Shown: positions 1 to 8,383, counted from the first letter of the stretch. The stretch is DNA of 64,000 nt from Woeseiaceae bacterium (GCA_028280615.1 JANQLK010000055.1:1-64000), one strand, 5' to 3'. Notes: generated from the sequence alone by a model not told the origin. A program made the numbers and translations.

Positions 1-1
1 T

Positions 2-241
2 TTCATCGAGCCGAGGCTGATGGGCTACGGCGTCGGCATCTCGCCGTTAATCGTGTTCGTCGGGCTGATTTTCTGGGGCTGGGTGTTCGGCCCGGTCGGC
101 ATGCTGCTGTCGGTGCCGCTCACGATGACGCTGAAGCTCGCGCTCGAGAGCGACGAGAGCACGCGCTGGATTGCGATCCTGATCGGGTCCGAGCGGGACG
201 CGCAGTACGCGATCAAGTCCGAGTCGCCTCCGTCAGGCTGA
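2..241 (+). CDS. AI-2E family transporter, C-terminal fragment
   Basis: Only the last 79 codons are in the window; the gene enters from the left edge in the frame starting at base 2. The visible part has the end typical of the AI-2E/PerM/TqsA permease family: a Gly-rich turn, a hydrophobic helix containing [18 protein letters not shown], then a short charged cytoplasmic tail. Family members are inner-membrane permeases of about 350 residues with eight predicted helices; substrates differ (autoinducer-2 efflux, Na+/H+ antiport) and cannot be told from this piece. The stop overlaps the end of the convergent CBS gene by nine bases. Confidence 0.85.
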   Translation, partial: FIEPRLMGYGVGISPLIVFVGLIFWGWVFGPVGMLLSVPLTMTLKLALESDESTRWIAILIGSERDAQYAIKSESPPSG

Positions 242-688
242 TTCGGCTTCGTCGAGTTCGTCGTCGGGCTCGGATTCCTCGAGCTGCTCGAGCAGGTTGA
301 TCGCGACCGCGACGAAGTCCGAGTCCGTGATGATACCCGTGAGCTTGCCGTTATCGACCACGGGCAGGCAGCCGATCTTGTGTTTCTCGATGAACAGCGC
401 GGCCTGGCGAACGCTCGCCGCCGAACTGACCGTGGCGACGTCGGTTACCATGGCCTCGGCGAGCGTAATGTCGGCCGCGTGGATGCGGCTGTCGTCGTTG
501 CGCAGGGAGGAGTCGCTCGCGGCCAGCACGTCGGTCAGCGTTACGAGGCCGATCAGCGCGTGATCGGCATTGACCACGGGCAGGTGGTGTATCCGGTGCT
601 CGTGCATGAGCTCTCGTGCGTCGGCGAGGCTCGCGGTCGGCGGGACGGTAACGACGTCCGTCGTCATGATCGTATCGATGTTGAACAT
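233..688 (-). CDS. Two-CBS-domain protein
   Basis: This 151-residue soluble protein is a bare tandem CBS (Bateman) module. CBS1 spans about residues 1-60 ([28 protein letters not shown]) and CBS2 about 70-130 ([28 protein letters not shown]), followed by an acidic Glu/Asp tail. Such stand-alone pairs normally bind adenine nucleotides and act as sensors or subunits of a partner that is not visible here. The start is well fixed by a strong AAGGAGGAG ribosome-binding site about eight bases upstream. It is convergent with the AI-2E permease gene. The partner is unknown. Confidence 0.9.
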   Translation of the reverse strand: MFNIDTIMTTDVVTVPPTASLADARELMHEHRIHHLPVVNADHALIGLVTLTDVLAASDSSLRNDDSRIHAADITLAEAMVTDVATVSSAASVRQAALFIEKHKIGCLPVVDNGKLTGIITDSDFVAVAINLLEQLEESEPDDELDEAESA

Positions 689-774
689 GCTGAAATCTCC
701 TCCTTACGGGGCTCAGTCTATCGGAGCCCACGCGATTTCGAAATGTGATTTGCACCTACCGACGTTGTGGAGGC

Positions 775-1224
775 TCAGATCGGCAGTTCGGTGCCCGCCT
801 TGAACGTCTCCATGACGAAAGTCGAGCTCAGGTCGGCGAAATCCACTTCCCGGATCAGCCGTTTATAGATCTCATCGTAGTGTCGCATGTCGCGCGCGAC
901 GACCCGCAGCAGGTAGTCGATATCCCCGCTCGTCCGATGGAATTCGAGTATCTCGGGGATCGACAGGACCGCGGCCTCGAAGCGGGCGAACCAGCGGTCA
1001 CTGTGCTGGTTGGTGCGAACGAACGCGAATACGGTCAGCCCGAAGCCCAGCGCCTCCGGATCGAGAAGCGTAACCCTGGCCCGGATCACGCCGGATTTCT
1101 CGAGCGCTCTCACGCGCCGCCAGACGGCCGTCTTCGACAGCGCGCAGCGATCGGCGAGCTCGGTCATGGACAGGCCGGCGTCGCGCTGCAGCTGATGCAG
1201 GATTTCGCGGTCTTTTGTGTCCAT
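775..1224 (-). CDS. Lrp/AsnC family transcriptional regulator
   Basis: This 149-residue protein has the usual Lrp layout and length (about 150-165). An N-terminal winged helix-turn-helix lies at residues 5-50 (AGLSMTELADRCALSKTAVWRRV). A C-terminal RAM ligand-binding/oligomerisation domain lies at about 65-145, containing the conserved TSGDIDYLLRVVARD core. The family senses amino acids and often represses its own gene. It is divergent from the DUF6356 gene at 1343, and the shared 118-base intergenic region holds an inverted repeat that could be its operator. The ribosome-binding site is weak. The regulated genes are not evident. Confidence 0.92.
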   Translation of the reverse strand: MDTKDREILHQLQRDAGLSMTELADRCALSKTAVWRRVRALEKSGVIRARVTLLDPEALGFGLTVFAFVRTNQHSDRWFARFEAAVLSIPEILEFHRTSGDIDYLLRVVARDMRHYDEIYKRLIREVDFADLSSTFVMETFKAGTELPI

Positions 1225-1245
1225 TTGTTTCGCAATTTGCTATTT

Positions 1246-1275
1246 GAGGGAACAATAATTGCACAGAATTCCCTC
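1246..1275. promoter_or_regulatory. Inverted repeat in the lrp-like/DUF6356 divergent promoter region
   Basis: GAGGGAA at 1246-1252 is repeated in inverse orientation as TTCCCTC at 1269-1275, enclosing the small palindrome CAATAATTG at 1253-1261. It lies just upstream of the Lrp-type regulator start at 1224. The position suits an autoregulatory operator, but no binding protein is shown. Confidence 0.35.
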
Positions 1276-1342
1276 TTCGATCAATAAAACGCAACACGTT
1301 TTCGCGGGATTGTGGCGATAATAGTCGCTACGGAGGAGAGTC

Positions 1343-1591
1343 ATGACGAACAGATTCACGGAACACCCGGCGACGGTCGGTGAGACTTACGGACAGCACT
1401 TCGTCTCGGCCATGGGTTTCAGCCTGACCATGCTGCGCGCCGCATTCTGCTGCGCCGTCCACGCGGTCTTTCCCTGGACGTTCGTAAGGACCGGAAGCAG
1501 CTGCATCACCGAACTTCACGACCGGATGGTGACGAACCGCAGCCGACTCGACAGCAACGCCGCGCCCGAACTCACGACCCCGCAGAGCTGA
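1343..1591 (+). CDS. DUF6356 family small protein
   Basis: An 82-residue protein with a His-Pro motif followed by GETYGQHF near the N terminus and one hydrophobic central stretch (MLRAAFCCAVHAVFPWTF), ending in a short polar tail. This matches what I recall of the small DUF6356 family, whose function is unknown. An excellent GGAGGAG ribosome-binding site lies four to five bases before the ATG, so the start is firm. It is transcribed divergently from the Lrp-type regulator and may be its target. Otherwise nothing in the sequence gives a function. Confidence 0.8.
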   Translation: MTNRFTEHPATVGETYGQHFVSAMGFSLTMLRAAFCCAVHAVFPWTFVRTGSSCITELHDRMVTNRSRLDSNAAPELTTPQS

Positions 1592-1691
1592 GCGGGCCCG
1601 CTCGCGGGCCTGCGTCCGTATACGCCGCGATGCCGGGCTTCGAGCGTCCATGCAATACTCCGGGCCCCAGACGCAGCTGAGCACGTCTTTG

Positions 1692-2462
1692 ATGCACATC
1701 GCTCCCGTATTGCTAGTGCTCGCCACGCTGGCCGGTTCACCGGCGAGTCATGCTCAGGCCGCGGAACCCGACGCGATCGATCCCAAGGCCCTGGTTCGCG
1801 AGGCGATCAACCACTGGCGCGGTCTGTCCTCGCTGAGTGACATCACGATGGTGATCCACCGGCCCGACTGGGAGCGGACGATGACGATGCGCGCCTGGAC
1901 GCGCGGCGATGACCAGTCGCTGGTCCGCGTTCTCGAGCCTGCGCGGGATCGCGGCAACGGCACACTGACCGACGACAACAGCATGTGGTCCTACTCGCCG
2001 AAGGTGAACCGGGTCATCAAGATTCCGTCGTCGATGATGGGCCAGAGCTGGATGGGCTCCGATTTCTCCAACAAGGACATTGCCAAGGCCGACGACATCA
2101 TCGAGCAGTACACGCATACGCTGCTCGACGTCCGTGACCTCGACGGACACGTCGTTTACGTCGTGCAGTCGGTGCCGCTGGAAGACGCCGCCGTAGTCTG
2201 GGGCCGCGAAGTGCTCACGATTCGCGACGACTACATCGTCATCGAACATCGCTTCTACGATCAGGACGACGAGCCGGTCAAGGCGCTCGAGACGCTCGAG
2301 ATCGCAGAAATGGACGGCCGCAACACGGCCGTACGGCAGCGCATGAGCAAGATCGACGCACCCGACGAGTGGACCGAAATCCGGGTGCGATCCGTCGAGT
2401 ACGATCTCGAACTTCGCGACGGCGTATTCACCCTGTCGAACCTGCGCAATCCGCGCGACTGA
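1692..2462 (+). CDS. LolA-like periplasmic protein, outer membrane lipoprotein-sorting family
   Basis: A 256-residue exported protein. Translation probably starts at ATG 1692, which gives a clean signal peptide (MHIAPVLLVLATLAGSPASHA); an upstream in-frame ATG at 1650 would put 14 polar residues before it. The mature part contains the long beta-strand pattern of the LolA/LolB-like fold annotated as 'outer membrane lipoprotein-sorting protein' (blocks such as MWSYSPKVNRVIKIPSSMMG and GSDFSNKDI). That fold binds lipid or lipoprotein acyl chains in a half-barrel. It begins an operon with two FtsX-type permeases, a LolD-like ATPase and an outer-membrane barrel. It is distinct from housekeeping LolA, which is usually about 200 residues and stands apart from lolCDE. 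Confidence 0.85.
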   Translation: MHIAPVLLVLATLAGSPASHAQAAEPDAIDPKALVREAINHWRGLSSLSDITMVIHRPDWERTMTMRAWTRGDDQSLVRVLEPARDRGNGTLTDDNSMWSYSPKVNRVIKIPSSMMGQSWMGSDFSNKDIAKADDIIEQYTHTLLDVRDLDGHVVYVVQSVPLEDAAVVWGREVLTIRDDYIVIEHRFYDQDDEPVKALETLEIAEMDGRNTAVRQRMSKIDAPDEWTEIRVRSVEYDLELRDGVFTLSNLRNPRD

Positions 2463-2465
2463 ACG

Positions 2466-3698
2466 ATGAGCATCGTGCTGCGACTGGCCTGGCGCAACCT
2501 GTGGCGGCAGCCGCGCCGCACCTGGCTCACGACCGGAGCCATGGTGTTCTCGAACGTGCTACTGGTGTTCCTGATTTCCCTGCAGTTCGGCATGTACGGT
2601 CTCATGGTCGACAACGGCCTCAAGGCATTTACGGGCCATATGCAGGTCCAGGCGCCCAGGTTCCGCGACGACGAGAAGATGCGCCAGACCGTGCCGGGCA
2701 TTCGGGCGCTCTCGGATACGCTGCGCCGCGAGCTGAACACGGATCGGGTGGCCGCGCGAGCGCAGGCCTTCGTCCTCGCATCGACCGAGGAACGCAGCTA
2801 CGGTATTGCCGTGCTGGGCGTCGAGCCGCGCTACGAGCCGATTGTTTCCAGCGTGCCGGGCCTCGTCGGGCGCGGCCGATTCCTCGAACCCGGCGATACG
2901 GCATCGATCGTCATTGGCGCCCTGCTCGCGAGGAATCTTCGCACGGACGTCGGCGGCGAGCTGACGCTGCTCGGCAGCGGCCCCGACGGTTCGTTTGCGG
3001 CGGCTGTCGTCGAGGTGGTGGGTATCTTCGACACGGGCATCGCCGATCTCGACCGGTCGATCGCCGAGCTGCCCCTCGACTATTTCCAGGAGGTCTTCTA
3101 CATGCGCGACGGCGGGCATCGGATCGTCATCAACGCAGCGATCGTGGATGCCGCCCCGGCGCTCAAGGCGCGGGTCGAGGCGCTGCTCGGCGATCGGGAC
3201 GATGTCGTCGTCCACGACTGGAACACGCTCGAACCGGGCCTCAGGCAGGCCATCCAGGCCGACCTGTCGAGTTCCTTCTTCATGTACGGCCTGCTCGCGA
3301 TACTCGTGGCCTTCAGCGTGCTCAATACCCAGCTCATGTCGGTGCTCGAGCGCACCCGCGAGTTCGGGATCGTCATGGCGCTCGGTTTGAAGCCGGGCCG
3401 TCTTTCGCGCCTGGTCTTGATCGAAACCGCGATGATGGGCGTGCTCGGCATCGTCCTCGGCGGACTGGCCGGCGCGGCCCTGACCTGGTGGTTCAGCGTC
3501 AACGGATTCGTCTACCCGGGCATGGAGGAGATGGCGGCCCAGTTCAATCTTCCCGCGCGTATCTATCCGCAGGTCAGCTGGGCGTCGGTGCTGATCGGGC
3601 CGCTGGTCGTGTTCGTGTTCACGATGCTCGCGGCGATATACCCCTCGGTTCGCCTGCACTGGCTTCAGCCCGTCGAAGCGATGAGGGCTGCGCGGTGA
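2466..3698 (+). CDS. ABC transporter permease, FtsX/MacB-LolC type (first of two)
   Basis: This 410-residue inner-membrane protein has the four-helix FtsX/MacB architecture. One transmembrane helix lies near residues 20-45, a periplasmic domain of about 200 residues follows, and three C-terminal helices lie from about 270 onward (SFFMYGLLAILVAFSVLNTQ, then LERTREFGIVMALG, the conserved coupling motif). LolC and LolE are about 400-415 residues with the same layout. It starts three bases after the LolA-like gene and its stop overlaps the second permease by four bases (GTGA), indicating translational coupling. The substrate is likely a lipid, lipoprotein or hydrophobic compound; this is inference from the partners. 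Confidence 0.92.
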   Translation: MSIVLRLAWRNLWRQPRRTWLTTGAMVFSNVLLVFLISLQFGMYGLMVDNGLKAFTGHMQVQAPRFRDDEKMRQTVPGIRALSDTLRRELNTDRVAARAQAFVLASTEERSYGIAVLGVEPRYEPIVSSVPGLVGRGRFLEPGDTASIVIGALLARNLRTDVGGELTLLGSGPDGSFAAAVVEVVGIFDTGIADLDRSIAELPLDYFQEVFYMRDGGHRIVINAAIVDAAPALKARVEALLGDRDDVVVHDWNTLEPGLRQAIQADLSSSFFMYGLLAILVAFSVLNTQLMSVLERTREFGIVMALGLKPGRLSRLVLIETAMMGVLGIVLGGLAGAALTWWFSVNGFVYPGMEEMAAQFNLPARIYPQVSWASVLIGPLVVFVFTMLAAIYPSVRLHWLQPVEAMRAAR

Positions 3699-4927
3699 AC
3701 GCGCTCCGGGTCCTCAGCATGCTCGCGTGGCGCAACCTGTGGCGCAATCACCGGCGCACGTTCATCATGCTCGCGGCCATCGCCTTCGGCGTCTGGGCGA
3801 TGATCTTCATGACCGCCCTGACGCAGGGCATGGTCAACGAGATGATCAAGGACGGCATCAGCACGCTGCCCGGACACGTGCAGGTGCACGACCCGGACTA
3901 TCTCGACGATCCCAATGTCGAAAACCTGATCGACATTCCGGATTCGCGGCTCGGCGATGTCATGCAGCGGGCGGGCTTCGAGCACTGGGCGACCCGGCTC
4001 AAGGTGCCCGCGGTCGTCATGAGCGAGCGCGAATCGCGCGGCGTAACGCTCCTGGGGATAGACCCGGCCCGCGAGCGCGCGTTTTCCTTCGTCGACTACG
4101 ACGCGGTCGAGGGCCGGTTTCTCGGTGCGGACGATGACACGGGGATCGTCATCGGCCGCAAGCTCGCCGAGACGCTGGAGACCGAGGTCGGCAAGCGTGT
4201 CGTCGTCATGAGCCAGGGCTACGACCAGGAGATCGCCGACCGCGGCTTTCGCGTGGTCGGCATCTTCGACGCCCGGATGGAGAGCTTCGAGAATACCTAC
4301 GTGCTGACGGGCAAGGACACCCTCAAGTCCCTGCTCAGGGTCGGCGATCGGGTCACCGAGCTCGTCGTGCTCGGCGACGACTACCGCAACGTCGATCCGC
4401 TGCTCGGCGACGTCCGGGCGCTCTTCGACGACGGCCTGTCCGTCTTGCCCTGGAACGAACTCGACCGCTACCTCGGTGCGATGCTCAGCGTGATGGACGG
4501 CTTCGTGCTGGTCTGGGTCATCGTCATATTCATCGCGCTGTCGTTCGGACTCGTGAATACGCTGGTCATGGCCGTCTTCGAACGCATCCGCGAAATCGGC
4601 CTGATGCTGGCCTTGGGCATGCGGCCCGCATCGATACTCGGGCAGATCGTGCTCGAGTCGATGTTGCTGCTGTCCGTCGGCTTACTTGTCGGCAATGTCC
4701 TCGCGTGGGCGTCGATCGTGCCGCTCGAGTCAGGCATCGACGTGTCGGTGGTCGCCGAGGGCATGGAGATGATGGGCGCGTCGAGCGTCCTGTATCCGCA
4801 GCTCAGGCTGGCCGACGTCGTGCTCGCGAACGTCGTCGTGCTGTCGCTCGGCTTTCTCGCGAGCCTGTCGCCGGCCTGGCGGGCGTCGCGCTACGAGCCC
4901 ATCGAGGCCATCAGCAAGTCGGACTGA
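3695..4927 (+). CDS. ABC transporter permease, FtsX/MacB-LolE type (second of two)
   Basis: A 410-residue partner of the preceding permease, with the same four-helix layout and similar opening (WRNLWRNHRRTFIMLAAIAF) and coupling motif (ERIREIGLMLALGMRP). The start is taken as GTG 3695, overlapping the previous stop; ATG 3719 is an alternative that shortens the protein by eight residues. The frame stays open far upstream into the first permease gene, but that is only lack of stops in high-GC DNA. The two permeases are diverged paralogues and should form a heterodimer with the ATPase encoded next, as LolC and LolE do with LolD. Confidence 0.92.
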   Translation: MNALRVLSMLAWRNLWRNHRRTFIMLAAIAFGVWAMIFMTALTQGMVNEMIKDGISTLPGHVQVHDPDYLDDPNVENLIDIPDSRLGDVMQRAGFEHWATRLKVPAVVMSERESRGVTLLGIDPARERAFSFVDYDAVEGRFLGADDDTGIVIGRKLAETLETEVGKRVVVMSQGYDQEIADRGFRVVGIFDARMESFENTYVLTGKDTLKSLLRVGDRVTELVVLGDDYRNVDPLLGDVRALFDDGLSVLPWNELDRYLGAMLSVMDGFVLVWVIVIFIALSFGLVNTLVMAVFERIREIGLMLALGMRPASILGQIVLESMLLLSVGLLVGNVLAWASIVPLESGIDVSVVAEGMEMMGASSVLYPQLRLADVVLANVVVLSLGFLASLSPAWRASRYEPIEAISKSD

Positions 4928-4966
4928 TCTCATGACACCCGAAAGGACCCGCAACAGGAAAGCCGC

Positions 4967-5659
4967 ATGACGACCGTTCGCTGTATCGATCTTTGCAAGA
5001 CCTACGTCCAGGGCGACCAGGAAATCAAGGCACTCGACCACCTGAGCCTCGATATCGAGGCCGGAGGATTCGTTTGCCTGTCGTCGCCCTCCGGCGGCGG
5101 CAAGACGACGCTACTGAACGCGATCGGGGGCCTCGACCGGCCGGACAGCGGCGAGGTCTGGATCGCGGGCCAACGGATCGATGTGCTCGGCAAGGGCGAC
5201 CTCGCAGAGTTGAGGCTTACCAAAATCGGCTTCGTGTTCCAGGCTTACAACCTGATTCCCGTGCTCACGGCGCGGGAGAACGTCGAGTTCGTCATGCAGG
5301 TGCAGGGCATGCCGGCGGCCGAGCGGCGGGAGCGCTCGATGGCCGTGCTGCGCGAAGTGGGTCTTCAGGGCATGGAGGATCGGCGCCCTGCGGCCATGTC
5401 CGGAGGTCAGCAGCAACGGGTCGCCGTCGCCCGGGCGATCGTATCCGGGCCCGCGCTCGTGCTCGCCGACGAGCCCACGGCAAACCTGGATTCGCGGAAT
5501 TCCGACGAGCTGATCGAACTGTTCTCGCGCCTGAACCGCGATCATTCCACGACCTTCGTCATAGCCACGCACGATCAGCGGGTCATGGCCTACGTACCGC
5601 GGCTCATCCGCATGCTGGACGGCCGCATCGTCGACGACGTGCGGCAGCATGCGAACTGA
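4967..5659 (+). CDS. ABC transporter ATP-binding protein, LolD/MacB-N type
   Basis: A 230-residue cytoplasmic ATPase for the two permeases upstream. Visible motifs are Walker A (SPSGGGKTT, about residues 42-50), signature MSGGQQQRVAVARAI (about 140), Walker B with catalytic Glu (LVLADEPTANLD) and the H-loop (FVIATHDQRV). Length and motifs match the LolD/MacB/FtsE class. The first Walker A residue is Ser rather than the usual Gly (GxxGxGK); the catalytic Lys and the remaining Gly residues are present, so activity is still expected. The gene overlaps the start of the barrel gene by 11 bases, tying the outer-membrane component to the transporter. Confidence 0.95.
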   Translation: MTTVRCIDLCKTYVQGDQEIKALDHLSLDIEAGGFVCLSSPSGGGKTTLLNAIGGLDRPDSGEVWIAGQRIDVLGKGDLAELRLTKIGFVFQAYNLIPVLTARENVEFVMQVQGMPAAERRERSMAVLREVGLQGMEDRRPAAMSGGQQQRVAVARAIVSGPALVLADEPTANLDSRNSDELIELFSRLNRDHSTTFVIATHDQRVMAYVPRLIRMLDGRIVDDVRQHAN

Positions 5660-6905
5660 GCTGCTCGCCACGCTGGCGCTCGCCGCCTGCGCCGGCCCGG
5701 CCCTCGCGGACGGGCTAACGGTCGGCGGACTCGGCAAGCTCAACCTGCTCACGGCTACTTTCCCCGACGACAGTCTGGCGCGCAACGCTATTGGTGCGTC
5801 CAGCGTGGATCTGCAAGGCGAGTTTCGGCTCAACATCGAGTGGCGCGACGACGGTTTCTCGGCGGATGCCGCCTACCAGGCCTTCGGTTTCTACGGCGAC
5901 ACGCTCGAACTCGGCAGCCAGCTGCCGCCTGGCGTTGGCGTCGTGATCCCGCGACTGCCGAACGACGACCGACGCTTTTTCGATCTGACGCGCGTCGTCA
6001 GCGAGAGCGACCGGCGCGCCCTCCTTCATCGTCTCGACCGCGCCTGGGTCGGGCACTCGGGCGAGCGCCATGTCATACGCGTGGGCCGCCAGGCGCTCAC
6101 GTGGGGCAACGGCCTCTTTTACGCGCCGATGGATCTCGTCAATCCCTTCGACCCGGCGACGATCGACACGGAGTACAAGTTCGGCGACGACATGCTCTAC
6201 GGGCAATACTTGCGTGCGAGTGGCGACGACCTGCAGGCGGCAGTCGTGCTGCGCCGTAACGCGCTGTCCGGGGAGATTGAGAGCGACGCGCGTACGGTTG
6301 CGCTCAAGTACCATGGATTCGCACCGTCCTTCGAGTACGATCTGCTCGTGGCCGACCACTACGAGGACCATGTCCTGGCTGTCGGCGGAGGTGTCGACGT
6401 CGGCGGTGCCGTGCTGCGTTCGGACCTCGTTATCAGCGACACGCCCGGCGGCACGTTCGCGCAGTTCGTCGCGAACGCGAGCTATTCGTGGGTATGGGGC
6501 GGGCGCAACGTCAGCGGCTCGATCGAGTACTTCTACTCGGGCTTCGGGCAGTCCGCAGGCGACTATTCGCCCGCCGCGTTCGCCGCGAATGCCGAGCTCA
6601 CGGAACGCGTGTTGCGGGGCCAGCTATTCACGCTCGGACGGCACTACATCGCGGCCAGCGCGATCGTCGAGGTGACGCCCCTGTGGACCGTGACGCCGAT
6701 CGCCCTCGCCAATATCGGCGACCCGAGCGCGCTCCTGCAGCTGACCTCTACTCTGAGTCTCGGCGACAACCTGACCTTGCTCGGCAGCGTCAACCTGCCC
6801 GTAGGCCCATCCGGCAGCGAATTCGGCGGCATCGCTACGGGGATGGAAGGCCTGTTCCTGTCTTCGGGCCCCGGCGTTTTCGCGCAGTTCGCCGTGTACT
6901 TTTAG
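5649..6905 (+). CDS. Outer-membrane beta-barrel protein of the LolA-like/ABC operon
   Basis: A 418-residue protein with a signal peptide (MRTELLATLALAACAGPALA). The mature chain alternates polar and hydrophobic residues as in porin-like barrels and ends in an aromatic terminal strand (FAQFAVYF), the usual recognition signal for BAM insertion. I do not recognise a named family with certainty; it resembles large barrels of the DUF1302/alginate-export sort. Its first 11 bases overlap the ATPase gene, so it is co-translated with the transporter. This suggests an outer-membrane exit or acceptor for whatever the LolA-like protein carries. Function beyond that is inference. Confidence 0.7.
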   Translation: MRTELLATLALAACAGPALADGLTVGGLGKLNLLTATFPDDSLARNAIGASSVDLQGEFRLNIEWRDDGFSADAAYQAFGFYGDTLELGSQLPPGVGVVIPRLPNDDRRFFDLTRVVSESDRRALLHRLDRAWVGHSGERHVIRVGRQALTWGNGLFYAPMDLVNPFDPATIDTEYKFGDDMLYGQYLRASGDDLQAAVVLRRNALSGEIESDARTVALKYHGFAPSFEYDLLVADHYEDHVLAVGGGVDVGGAVLRSDLVISDTPGGTFAQFVANASYSWVWGGRNVSGSIEYFYSGFGQSAGDYSPAAFAANAELTERVLRGQLFTLGRHYIAASAIVEVTPLWTVTPIALANIGDPSALLQLTSTLSLGDNLTLLGSVNLPVGPSGSEFGGIATGMEGLFLSSGPGVFAQFAVYF

Positions 6906-6912
6906 ATGCGGT

Positions 6913-7506
6913 CTAGCGTCCGGCGCCGGCACGCTCGAGATGTCGGCGCAGGTTCTCGAACACCGAGTGTCCGACTTCGCCGAACACCGGGTCCATGATG
7001 GAGAGAGCGCTCAGGTCGATCTCGCGGTCGTCATCGCCCGCCATCGAATCGGCGCGCGGAAACAGGTCCCGCTCCTCCCATTCCATGTGCTTGCGAAGCT
7101 TACGGACGTAGTCGACCATATCCCCGACTACGCGCTCGCGGCGGATTTCGACACCGGACATCATGGCCGCGATATCGTTCCTTAAGGTCAGACCGAGTTC
7201 GGCGATCGACTGATGATCGGTCTCGACGAGATCGAGTCCCTCGACGAGCTTCTCGTCGTAGCCGCGCAGCTCCCGGTAGAGCAGGTCCTCTCGCGGATGA
7301 TGCACGGCGTCCGAGTAAACGATCATGTACTGCATGATGTCGTGCAGCAGCTCGAGATCGGGCGTCCGGCCGCGATCGACGGCGAGCAACTCGTTTTCGA
7401 CGAGGTCGAGAAGCTGCGCGATATTGCGGTGGTCCTCGCGCAGCTCCGCGAGAATTCGGGTTAACCTGGCCTGCACTGGACTCGCCGTGGTGATGCGAGA
7501 CTGCAT
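6913..7506 (-). CDS. Hemerythrin-like HHE domain protein
   Basis: A 197-residue soluble protein carrying a hemerythrin/HHE cation-binding four-helix bundle: DHRNIAQLL near residue 26, HHPREDLLYREL near 75, DHQSIAEL near 100, and HMEWEERDLFP near 145. These supply the His, Glu and Asp ligands of a di-iron site. The family includes oxygen, NO and iron-stress sensors and repair proteins. The start is set at ATG 7506, where the conserved fold begins; the frame stays open 48 codons further upstream but that part looks unlike protein and would run into the repeat array that precedes phoB. It is divergent from the response regulator and convergent with the barrel gene. Confidence 0.88.
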   Translation of the reverse strand: MQSRITTASPVQARLTRILAELREDHRNIAQLLDLVENELLAVDRGRTPDLELLHDIMQYMIVYSDAVHHPREDLLYRELRGYDEKLVEGLDLVETDHQSIAELGLTLRNDIAAMMSGVEIRRERVVGDMVDYVRKLRKHMEWEERDLFPRADSMAGDDDREIDLSALSIMDPVFGEVGHSVFENLRRHLERAGAGR

Positions 7507-7588
7507 ACTGCGCGGTGCCTTGCGCGACCGGAATCCGCACTTTCCCGTACGCATGCGGCATATGCAGGCCGCCTGCGGCTTAACCGGC

Positions 7589-7628
7589 CGGTAACGAAAC
7601 GGACATATTGACGTAAACGGCCTGTAAA
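7589..7628 (+). promoter_or_regulatory. PHO-box-like array upstream of the PhoB-type regulator
   Basis: Four heptamers occur at exact 11-base spacing: CGGTAAC (7589), CGGACAT (7600), ACGTAAA (7611) and CTGTAAA (7622). The known PHO box is made of CTGTCAT-like heptamers with 11-base periodicity, each pair bound by a PhoB dimer. The array ends 47 bases before the regulator's ATG, so autoregulation is plausible. It could also affect the divergent hemerythrin gene. No convincing -10 hexamer is seen at the expected distance. Individual units are weaker than those at 8384. Confidence 0.55.
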
Positions 7629-7675
7629 GGCCGCATGGTCTCTTGTACACGATTCAGGTCAAGAGCCAGGGCAAA

Positions 7676-8368
7676 ATGAGTCTCGCATCCATCCTGCTGG
7701 TCGACTCCGATCCCAAGCTGCGCGCAAGCATGGCGCGCAGGCTGCGCGAGCTGGGCCACGAGGTCAGTGAGTCGGAGAGCGCGGTGTCCGCGCTCAAGCA
7801 GATTCGCCGCAAACGGCCCGATCTCATGATTTGCGATTTCGCGCTGCCGGATCTGTCGGGCGTGGATTTGCTGCAGGACGTTCGCTCGAGTGAGCAGTTC
7901 GGTTCGATCCGGGTACTGATTACCTCGGCCCGCAAGGGCTCGGACGACGTAGTCCATGCGCTCGAGTCCGGCGCCGACGATTTCATCGACAAACCCGTGG
8001 ACATGCTTGAGCTTCGGGCACGCGTCGGCGCCTGTCTCAGGCGCCCGGCAAGCCCCGGCCGGGCCGACCGGATGACGGTTGGCGGGATCACGATCGACAA
8101 CGTCGGCCGTCGCGTGTCGGTCGATGGCGTATATGTTTCTCTTGCACCACGTGAGTTCCGGCTGCTGCATTTCCTGTTGTTCAACCGTGACCGCGTGTTC
8201 AGCCGCAAGCAGCTGCTCGTGCACGTCTGGGAGCAGGACTCCTCCGTTGGCCCGAGGACCGTGGACGTGCATATCCGCAGGCTCAGGAGCGTGCTCGAGC
8301 CGTTCGGCTACGAGCGCTACCTGCAAACCGTTCGCGGCTCGGGATACCGCTTCTCGCTCGACTCCTGA
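7676..8368 (+). CDS. phoB: PhoB-like response regulator (OmpR/PhoB family)
   Basis: A 230-residue two-component regulator, the same length as E. coli PhoB (229). The receiver domain covers residues 1-120, with acidic pocket D10/D12, phospho-acceptor D54 (LMICDFALPD), the Thr of LITSA and the Lys of DKPVD. The winged-helix domain covers 130-230, and its recognition helix PRTVDVHIRRLRSVLE is almost that of PhoB, as is the end LQTVRGSGYRFS. ATG 7676 is preferred, preceded by AGGG five bases before it; a TTG at 7643 would add 11 residues of unlikely sequence. No PhoR histidine kinase adjoins it, unlike the usual phoBR operon. PHO-box-like repeats lie both before and after the gene, supporting the identity. 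Confidence 0.8.
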   Translation: MSLASILLVDSDPKLRASMARRLRELGHEVSESESAVSALKQIRRKRPDLMICDFALPDLSGVDLLQDVRSSEQFGSIRVLITSARKGSDDVVHALESGADDFIDKPVDMLELRARVGACLRRPASPGRADRMTVGGITIDNVGRRVSVDGVYVSLAPREFRLLHFLLFNRDRVFSRKQLLVHVWEQDSSVGPRTVDVHIRRLRSVLEPFGYERYLQTVRGSGYRFSLDS

Positions 8369-8383
8369 GACCGCTCGAAGGCG

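Noticed and set aside
2369..4927. 852-codon frame that would fuse an unrelated N terminus to the second permease
   Set aside because: The first part overlaps the first permease in another frame and looks unlike protein; a GTG at 3695 with a stop-start overlap explains the real gene.
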